A stretch of 64,000 nt of DNA, from assembly GCA_015680685.1 (NCBI GenBank), contig MNCI01011158.1, positions 75,268 to 139,267 of the forward strand. The letters run 5' to 3'. This DNA is from Gnetum montanum. Its lineage: Eukaryota > Streptophyta > Gnetopsida > Gnetales > Gnetaceae. Each line of letters starts with the position of its first letter. Position 1 is the first letter of the stretch. Below, in pieces: positions 57,041 to 64,000 of the stretch. The notes under the pieces are model-generated. The model did no database searches. It was not told the DNA's origin and was given only the letters and a program-made list of their open reading frames with translations. Position numbers and translations under genes: made by a program.

Positions 57041-59905
57041 GTACTTCTCCATTTCAAGAGTCAATCTTCATCTCACAATTATAAAAGTTAAGCATGGATT
57101 GATGCCCATTTTTCCTAAGTGTAGCTTGCTTAATAAGAGAGTGGATGAACTCTCTATTGGTAGGCATGTATTTTCTCACAAGGATAGAAGTCAATACTTA
57201 AGCTAGTGCATCCCTATGAATAGGAGAAATTATGACTAGGTTGTATAAATTCAACAACATGTTCTTTTGTTTGAGGAATCATTTGGCTTGTTTCATTGTT
57301 ATGAAAAAATTATTTTCCTTGGTGTGTGATCTTTTAGCCTTGGTGGTCTTAATTTCCTACACCCTTCCTAGAGTCTTTGGCTCAGGTTTTGCCATGTGTG
57401 GCTTGGGTCCCATGTCCATTGGTGTAGCTAGTCTCAGTGTAGGTCTCAACAGGTTAACTTCCTTTCAACCCTTGTGTTGTTGGCTAACTTTGGTGGGCTT
57501 AGTTGTTGGCTTGGTGGTAGGTTATTTTCATCACTATTGTGATGATGATTTCTTGCTAACCATTGAGTTATTTATCACTATAGATGAGCTTTGGTCATGG
57601 GTTATTACGGTTTTGCTTGTTGAAGATGGAAGACTCCTAATAAGAAATTGTTCCTTAGCCTTGGAAGGGTTGGTAATGTGTTGATTGTATTGTTATGTTG
57701 ATTCCACTAAATATGAAACACATATGATGAAAGGCTTCTTAGGGACTAGTGGTGGTGGTACTCTGATGATGAAGGAGGCTTCAGTCTTTGTATTTTGAGG
57801 TTAAGTTGATACCTTGATATCAAATAGTGCTCTAGGAGGATTAGAATGTTAGGTTGTTGCGAAAAAGGATATAGTGTAAGAGTTTTTATTAGTAATTGTA
57901 GATTTGGGCTCATTCTACACCAACTTTCCATTATCAATCATCTTCTAAAGGTCATCTTTCAGGACTAGACTAAAATCAATATCATGGCCAATGATTTGAT
58001 GGTAATGGAAAAACCTATCCAATTTGAAGTACTTTGGTAGTTTTGAATCATATTTGGTTGCTATCATTCGATCTCTAGCTATCTCACAAAGAGGTTTGTG
58101 TCTCTTAAAAGCTTCCTCAAACAATTTCTTATGTTGTATACAATTTTCTTTAAGAAACTATTCTAAAAGGTCAAAGTGCTTCATAGGCAACCTAGTGTAC
58201 TTTGATCTATCCTTTTGCCCAAAGTCTAATCTTGGTTGATTTGGGACATAGGAGGTGGATGGTTATGATGAGTTAGAAGATATATTGCATGGTAGTGATC
58301 CTTTTCTTTTTTTATTATTTTATATTCTTGGATATTGGAACCATGGTTATTTATTCTTGCTTAGTTCTCTCCCTATCTCTTCTTATGTGTTAGTTCTGAT
58401 AAGCCACATAGGCCAAATCGTTGCTAGCCTAAGCTACTTCCTCAATATTCTTAGTTTATGAAAAGGCTTGGCTTAGTGATCAAGGATATAAGTAGTAGAT
58501 CTTTGACCTGATGAAGGCATTTACCCCTCCCTTGAATATAGCCAAAATATGGATTTTAGAGATAGGTTGAGGGATCTCATTAGGCATTGAATTCCATCTT
58601 TGAATGGACCTTTGGATTGGTTCAAGTGGCCCTTTCTTCACCTTCATAAGTTGATCCAATGGGATATCTCGCTTACCATTTTATCTTAAGTGATTGAAGA
58701 ATTGGTTTATCATGTCTTCAAGAGAAGAGATGAAACCTATAGGCAAGGTTTGATACCAATATAGAGTGTTCTCCTTAAGGGACATAGGAAAAATACATAG
58801 TATTGTATGAAGCCATGATTACAAGAAGAGGCACTCAAATCGAAAGGTGACTAGATGTTTGTTAGAATATCACTCACCATTGTATTTGGTGAAGTTTGGT
58901 ATAGACATGCTTGTAGGTAAGGTTATTTGAGGAATCATAGAACTTATGCACTCATCCTAGTAGATGTCTATAACCTTTACCATTTGTGTTGTGCTAGCTT
59001 TTAGTTTTTGTAGCTCTTCTATAAGGTCTTGGATTATTTGAAAGGCTTTATTTAAGCCTTGGGATATCCTTGTAGGTTATAGTATTTACACTAATGGTTG
59101 TAAAGGAAGTTGAATAGCGTGACGTTATCCGATTGACATTGGTATAGATGGGAGAGGTTGTGTGACCACCATTGTAGGTGGGTTAAATAGCAAGAAGGAT
59201 GCTTGAGTTGAGAGTTGATAAATAAAGGGAGGAAATGGAATGTGAGAGCCTTGTGAAGCTTGGGGTCTTGAAGAAAGGTCCACTGATGTGATGAAAGAAT
59301 GAGGTGTGGTAGGTACCATCAATGATGGTTGAGTTGTAAAAGACATTGATGCAAATAGGAAGATGGTGTGGAACATGTGCTAAGTTTGGTTTATAGCAAT
59401 GATAGGTGTTGATTCAAACATGGTGGGATAGATAGGAGGAGATTGAGACACTTGACCTACAAGGGATATTAAGGGTAAAAAGATAGAGGTGGTTTCTTGG
59501 GAAGTTAAATGCTAAAGAGTGTTCTCCATGAGGGTATCAGCTCATGTTCTACTTCAGAATCATCATGCTCCTCTTGGTTCTTCTTTGAACTAATATCCTT
59601 ACTTAACTCATCAACATCTATCAATTTCATTAATATACACATATAGAAGTTTGTTAGGTTGATATGGTCATAAGGTGAGGGAATGTATTATTTTTCATTT
59701 TGATGTATAATTTCAAACTTTTGTTTGACCTCAGAATCAAAGCATGATATGAGGAGGTCTACTTGTATTTTGACACAAATAAAATTGTAAAAGTTCTCAT
59801 TATTTATTATAAACTTTGATTCTTGCTGACTTTCCCAAAGAAATTACCTATGACTGCTAGATCCTTAGTGTCATACACACAAACATCTTCTCGGCTAGAG
59901 GCCAT
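57041..59905 (-). pseudogene. Tat-C gag
   Basis: Likely start ATG at 59905 (MASSREDVCVYDTKDLAVIG). A Ser/Pro-rich N-terminal part follows (about 59520-59125), then the capsid-like domain (about 58890-58500) with PTKFTKYNGEW, FPMSLKENTLYWYQTLP, FISSLEDMINQFFNH and LIPIQRSIQRWNSM-like sequence, the usual gag pattern of an FGG/YNG block and a Leu-x-x-x-Ala/Thr-x-x-Trp block. The later part (about 58100-57700) reads HWP-Y-F, DPxKDDL-like sequence and a Pro-rich stretch. Stops and frameshifts are many. A 150-codon plus-strand frame at 57232-57684 overlaps the gag-protease linker and is judged a shadow. Confidence 0.75.
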
Positions 59906-60129
59906 TTGTGTTATCTTGTGTGGTAAGATTATTGAATGATGAAAAGGAATAAAAAAAGGTTTTTGAAATTGAGTGGTTGGTTAGTCTCCCAACTGGTGAG
60001 AGTTTTTGCTTATGAGATTCTCAATGTATGGAGTAATATTAGCCTTAACCACTACAAAGCAAAAATTTTCTTTTAAAAATTATTAAAAGAAAATGACTAA
60101 GAAACTGTAAAATCTGGTCGTGAAAATAG
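59906..60129. other. Tat-C 5' leader remnant
   Basis: AT-rich, upstream (minus sense) of the gag start. No primer site or LTR end was recognised. The Tat-B integrase begins right after it in the opposite orientation, so the Tat-C 5' LTR is missing or truncated here. Confidence 0.4.
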
Positions 60130-61150
60130 AGATTTTAGTGTAGACTGTTAAGATTAGATGGTTAGGCTACTACTATCCCTATAGGGAAAGTGATTGCCTG
60201 TAGAAGGTTAATACCTATGACACATGGCAATGGCATAGTAACCTAATACATGTATTACCAACTGAGTTATACACTACTTATATCACTTGATCTTTTCAAC
60301 AATGGGGGTTGGATATCATTGGGCCCATTACACTTAACTCTTCCACAAGGCATAATTTTATCATCACCACAACTAAGTACTTTACTAAGTGGGATGAGCC
60401 TATTTCTCTATGAAAGACTACATCCAAACAAGTCTATAAATTCATATTTGCTAACATTGTAGCCCATTTTGGCATACTCATGACCATAGTTATAGACAAT
60501 GAAGCACAATTTAGTAGCTAAGAAAAAAATGATTTCCATCACAACCTGGGCATTAAACACTCTTTCTCATCACCTTATTACCCTCAAGGAAATGAACAAG
60601 TATAAGTAAGAAATAATATCATTGTCAACTTGCTCAAGAAAATGATAAACAACAATAAGTGCAAGTGTCATGAGCAGGTTATCCATGCACTTTGGGCCTA
60701 TCATACAAATTATTGTATGGCAACTAGTGTGACACCTTATAGCATGGTTTATGGTTCTAAAGCTATTTTACATCTTGAATTGCATGTACCATTGCTTTAA
60801 GTAGCCTTGATCGACTTCATCAATGATGAACAAAGCAAGGAATTGTGGATAGCGAACTTGGACTCAATGGAGGAGCAACATGTGTGAGTGCTTATTCATG
60901 TCGAGTAGTATCAAGAGAGGTAGATATGGCAACACCACCATAACTTGATCAAGCATATGATCAAGGAGGGTGACCTAGTCCTCAAGGATATTTGTGAGCA
61001 TGCAGATAAATTCTCATCAACCTAGGAAGGGTCCCTCTTTATTACCAGATCCTATGGTAATGGATCATTTAGGATCACAAACATATATGGAAATGATTTG
61101 GCCAATTTAGTTAACCATTCCTATCTAAAGTATTATTTCATATGACCTAT
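60130..61150 (+). pseudogene. Tat-B integrase
   Basis: The zinc-finger end KIRWLGYYYPY (about 60149) is followed by LPTELYTTYIT-SFQQWGLDI and IGPITLNSS (about 60255-60345; catalytic Asp kept), FIITTTKYFTKWDEPISL, KQVYKFIFANIVAHFGI, IVIDNEAQFSS (about 60490; Asp kept), FSSPYYPQGNEQV (about 60565-60602), where the position of the catalytic Glu is a stop, then LWAYHTNYCMATSVTPYSMV and a C-terminal domain with IKEGDLVLKDI. It aligns with the Tat-A integrase (26090-27165) throughout but is less damaged at the active site. RT and RNase H are absent upstream. Confidence 0.9.
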
Positions 61151-61194
61151 AGTAGCCATGACATCGATGATCATCAGCAAGCAAGCCTACTTCA

Positions 61195-61385
61195 TTATAA
61201 CCTATTAAGGCCTTATATTGGCAATATAGCCTACTGAGGCTTTAAACTAGTGACATAGCTTGTTGAGGCCTTAAATTGGCATCATAGTTTGCTACAACCT
61301 TAAACTAGTCACATGACGTATCAAGGCCTTAAACTAGTTCCATGGCCCACCATGGCCTTAAACTAGCAACATTGCTGAACTAGGT
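61195..61385 (+). repeat. AAGGCCTTAAACTAG minisatellite
   Basis: Six or seven units of about 31 nt (for example TATCAAGGCCTTAAACTAG, then TTCCATGGCCCACC) follow the integrase. It is the same family and relative orientation as 15172-15222 and 55945-56290, but after integrase rather than after protease. Tat-A has no such array at this place (27166-27270). Confidence 0.85.
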
Positions 61386-61429
61386 AGCTTGGTTTTGTAC
61401 TTTGTGGTCTATAGGAATTGTAATCTTAT

Positions 61430-62525
61430 AACATGATTTCTTTTTCTAGTTTTCTTATCCTCTTATCATTGTGTTTGTAGGATGAAGCCTTGGACCATTA
61501 CAGAGGTATGAATCATCATGGGAACAAGTCATCATGTGACCTTAATGCATGAGATTTAGCGAGTTGATCATGCCGAGAGTGCTTGGCTCACATTCATTGC
61601 CCTTCCTCTAGCACCACTCCTTAAGCCCAGGCCCATAACTAGAACATAATCTTTCATATCCTAACTAACAATGTTGACCTATGTTGGCACCTATGCATTA
61701 TGACCATATGACATTCCTTCATCATGCTCCACCTACAAGTCCATTGAATGTAACACACTCATCTAGTGGGAAAGCACTAAGTCTATCAAACATAACATGC
61801 TCATTTGATGGGGAAGCCCCAAGTCCATTGAGTGTAAAAAAACTCGCTCAATGGGAAAACCAAGTCAAATCAGCCTTGGAAAAGAAATTCAATGGAGGTT
61901 TTGCCCCAAAAAATGGGGATGCAAATTACCAAGCTAGATGACTAGTAAAGGCCAACAGCTTTGAACATAAGGAAGGAGCTTTGTAGCTAGAATAACCTTA
62001 GTGTGAGTTGATGGTTTCTTAAACATTTTTGCTAAGTGAACCACACTTTCAAACATGAAGTGCCAATATCTTAGCATCACATCATATCCATGGTGTCAAC
62101 CCCTGGGATGCATTTTTCACCTTCATAATCATTTCATCATGACCTCCTTACCATATTCCCATTATAGCCTTATCCCATCATCACAAGAATTCTTCAGCAT
62201 GGTTTGACATAACTCAATTAAGCACGTAGAGGAAATGTTAGTGATGGACCTGTAGTGATGTCTTATATTCTTTGTTAGTGCCTCTTGGATCAATCCTCGA
62301 GACACCAATAGAGAGGAGCCATTGAAACACCATCAAAATTGCATGTTGTAATCTTTGTAGCCTTTTTAGCCTTCATCCCATGAAATCCAAGGTAAAACTC
62401 CATTGTAAATGTAAAGATTATGATCCATGAGGGGAAATCTCATGTACTTCATACTTTTGGAGTTGAAAAATACTTCATAAGTAGTCAAAGCCTCATTCTC
62501 CAAGTAGAAAAAAGTCATGTATTAT
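61430..62525 (+). other. Tat-B 3' region
   Basis: Aligns to 27420-27960 (Tat-A) and to the reverse complement of parts of 48350-49300 (Tat-C). It contains local duplications such as CCATTGAATGTAACACACTC / CCATTGAGTGTAA with CTCATTTGATGGGGAAGCC and CTCATCTAGTGGGAAAGC. The open frame at 61681-61941 is a by-product of these. It is interrupted at 62526 by the Athila insertion. Confidence 0.65.
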
Positions 62526-63342
62526 TGATGAGACGCGACATGCATAGTGCCGCGATATCGCGTCTTTCCCTGCGATATCGTGTACATGATATCGCGGTCT
62601 ACCGTCATATCTATAAATAAGAGGTGGCACTCCCTTCATTTCCCAATCCTGGCTAGAAGTAGCGAAGCTCTAGCAGTTTGATCCCTCCAGAGTTAGATTA
62701 ATTTCCCATGTGCCCGCAGTAGGAGTCCTAGAGTTAACGGCTCTTTATTCGAGCAACTTTGTAACCTGAACATAAGTTTTGTATGGCAATAAAGATGAAC
62801 TTGATTGGATAAACCTTACAGCACATGGCTTTATTTCATTGTTATTTATTGCTTTCCTAGTGCGCATGAGTACGACTTAATTATGAGCATCTACGGATGT
62901 GTACGGTTAATCAAGGAATCGGCTGCTTATCACACTTAAGCTAAATAGGTGCCTCAATACGACCACTTCGAGCACTTGCATTATGTGTGGTGATCCCAGT
63001 AACGATTAGCGTTTGGTAGCCACAGTTGCATAGTTCAGGGTGTGTTCGGTAAGTGGGAACGGATGCTGACACTAGTTAATTTAGACTTAGGACATTAGTT
63101 AGAGTTAGTTAGTTTCTCAACCCTTTCCCTCATAGCTTAGGAGATAAACCAAAAAAATCACATACCTCATACTTGCTTAACCATACACCGCGACACATAC
63201 AAGCAAGCCTGGGAAGACAACGAACGATTAACCCCAAGTGTTTCTTGTGGCGTTAAGGCATTTAGTCTACGGAGTTTGACCGGATCGTGCGTACACGCTC
63301 GTATTCGTATGGTTGAGTGTAGGGGTACCTCGCCACTCATCA
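62526..63342 (+). repeat. Athila 5' LTR (youngest copy)
   Basis: Starts TGATGAGACGCGACATGC and ends GCCACTCATCA: 817 bp with CpG-rich composition. U3 has the palindrome cluster GCGATATCGCG, GCGATATCG, GATATCGCGG at 62553-62597. A TATA box, TATAAATA, lies at 62612-62619. It aligns with the solo LTR (15631-16270) and the minus-strand LTRs at 32088 and 38407. It is oriented with the gag that follows; the partner LTR lies beyond the window. Confidence 0.93.
62612..62619 (+). promoter_or_regulatory. TATA box of Athila LTR
   Basis: TATAAATA in a CTATAAATAAG context, 86 bp into the LTR and just downstream of the GATATC palindrome cluster. The same arrangement occurs in the minus-strand LTR at 32796-32803. 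Confidence 0.7.
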
Positions 63343-63360
63343 TTGGCGCCATTGCCAGGG
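63343..63360 (+). promoter_or_regulatory. Athila primer-binding site, tRNA-Asp type
   Basis: TTGGCGCCATTGCCAGGG immediately follows the LTR. TGGCGCCGTTGCCGGGG is the complement of the plant tRNA-Asp 3' end; only two transitions differ. Confidence 0.92.
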
Positions 63361-63486
63361 ACTAAGTGTTTTCACGCCAAGTGAACATAAGGGATATCAC
63401 TCACATCATTGTGAGCTCTAACGAACCTTAGGGTTAATCAGTTAATCAAGAACATAAATAACGGTAGAAATAGCACACCATTAGGA

Positions 63487-64000
63487 TGGCTTCTTCTCAT
63501 GAAATTAACTCACCTAAGGGCAATACAGGAGACGGTCAGCCTCATACGCATAACCCAAATCAGCCAGGTCCTAAACAGTATACGATAACTTATACTCATC
63601 CCGATGAGTATATCCTTGATTACACTTTTACTCTCCATCAGGATGAATAGTTGCGCTGGAGAGATTTGTTTGGTAATATAGTTTTACCACCAGATCGATC
63701 CGTTCCAAACATGCTTTTCCATGGATTGGCACAGATTGGCATGCAGGACTTATTCGTTGAATACGTTGTTGGAATATATCATATAAGGGATTATCATCCC
63801 ACAAATGCCCAACATATTCGGGATGCAAGGCAGGAGAGCCAACATTCATTATTGAAGGGCAAGGTCCCCCATGTCATTAGTGAAATAGAAGACGAGGAAC
63901 CCCTCACAATGGGTTTCTTAGAAAATGATGTTCCTCCTCCTCACTCTGGTGAGAGGTTAAGCATCAGGGCCTTCGATCAACTGTACATGCTACAGGCTCT
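63487..64000 (+). pseudogene. Athila gag, N-terminal part, continues past the window
   Basis: ATG at 63487 opens MASSHEINSPKGNTGDGQPH. The domain reads YTHPDEYILDYTFTLHQDE, then one in-frame TAG (63646-63648), then DLFGNIVLPPDRSVPNMLFH, IGMQDLFVEYVVG, RDYHPTNAQHIRDARQESQ and PHVISEIEDEEPL. It matches the minus-strand gag at 38261-37758 block by block, where the TAG position is Gln (HQDEQ). That makes this a C-to-T stop in an otherwise open frame to the window end. It lies about 125 nt after the primer site, the same spacing as in the minus copy. Confidence 0.9.

Noticed and set aside
57232-57684. 150-codon plus-strand frame, hydrophobic
   Set aside because: It overlaps the minus-strand Tat-C gag-protease linker, has no recognisable domain, and its composition is what the antisense of Thr/Ser/Gln-rich coding gives.
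1-64000. tRNA, rRNA, telomere repeats or an intact host gene
   Set aside because: Read through for cloverleaf-type A/B boxes, conserved rRNA stretches and TTTAGGG arrays; none was convincing apart from the weak tRNA-like segment at 7690-7772.

Overview
The window looks like intergenic heterochromatin from a plant with a large genome, probably a gymnosperm. It is AT-rich and CpG-poor and made almost entirely of decayed LTR retrotransposons of plant lineages: Ty1/copia, chromovirus-like Ty3/gypsy, Athila and Tat. I found no intact host gene, tRNA, rRNA or CRISPR array. Plant is well supported by the Athila and Tat protein signatures and the tRNA-Asp-type primer sites; gymnosperm is an inference from how old and degraded the elements are. 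Most broken codons look like C-to-T or G-to-A changes (CAA, CAG, CGA and TGG turned into stops), as expected of methylated, silenced repeats.

Layout. 1-6 kb: minus-strand chromovirus-like gag-PR-RT with an assembly gap (3351-4207) and a flanking direct repeat. 7.95-11.65 kb: a plus-strand Copia element with both LTRs, PBS and PPT, its gag-INT part deleted and a higher-order tandem repeat sitting inside the RT. 14.5-28 kb: a plus-strand Tat element (call it Tat-A) with protease, a spacer full of tandem repeats, then RT, RNase H, a second archaeal-type RNase H and integrase. Its spacer is interrupted by a solo Athila LTR (15631-16270, perfect 5-bp target duplication) and by a minus-strand multi-part pseudogene of unknown family. 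28.4-32.1 kb: old plus-strand Athila RNase H-integrase and a broken LTR. 32.1-39.2 kb: a younger minus-strand Athila with two LTRs and a long gag-protease frame, but no RT-INT. 39.2-45.5 kb: two unrecognised coiled-coil pseudogenes and an old LTR. 59.9 down to 48 kb: a second Tat element (Tat-C) on the minus strand with gag, protease, the same repeat-filled spacer and a precise deletion of RT-INT; it carries a nested, internally deleted Athila (49867-52795). 60.1-62.5 kb: a third Tat integrase and 3' region (Tat-B), into which a young Athila (LTR 62526-63342, then gag to the window end) has inserted.

The most interesting point is the Tat spacer. In two copies on opposite strands the order protease, GGCCTAAAACTAG minisatellite, about 183-bp satellite with a palindromic core, TTTGACATCAT array, pyrimidine-rich block ending in AG, then the start of the RT region is conserved. 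Ogre-type Tat elements are known to carry an intron between protease and RT, so this spacer may be an intron that has become a nursery for satellite DNA. A second open question is a family of degenerate coiled-coil proteins with an acidic, proline-rich tail (16.3-21.4 kb, 44.1-45.5 kb and possibly 39.2-42.2 kb) that I could not assign.
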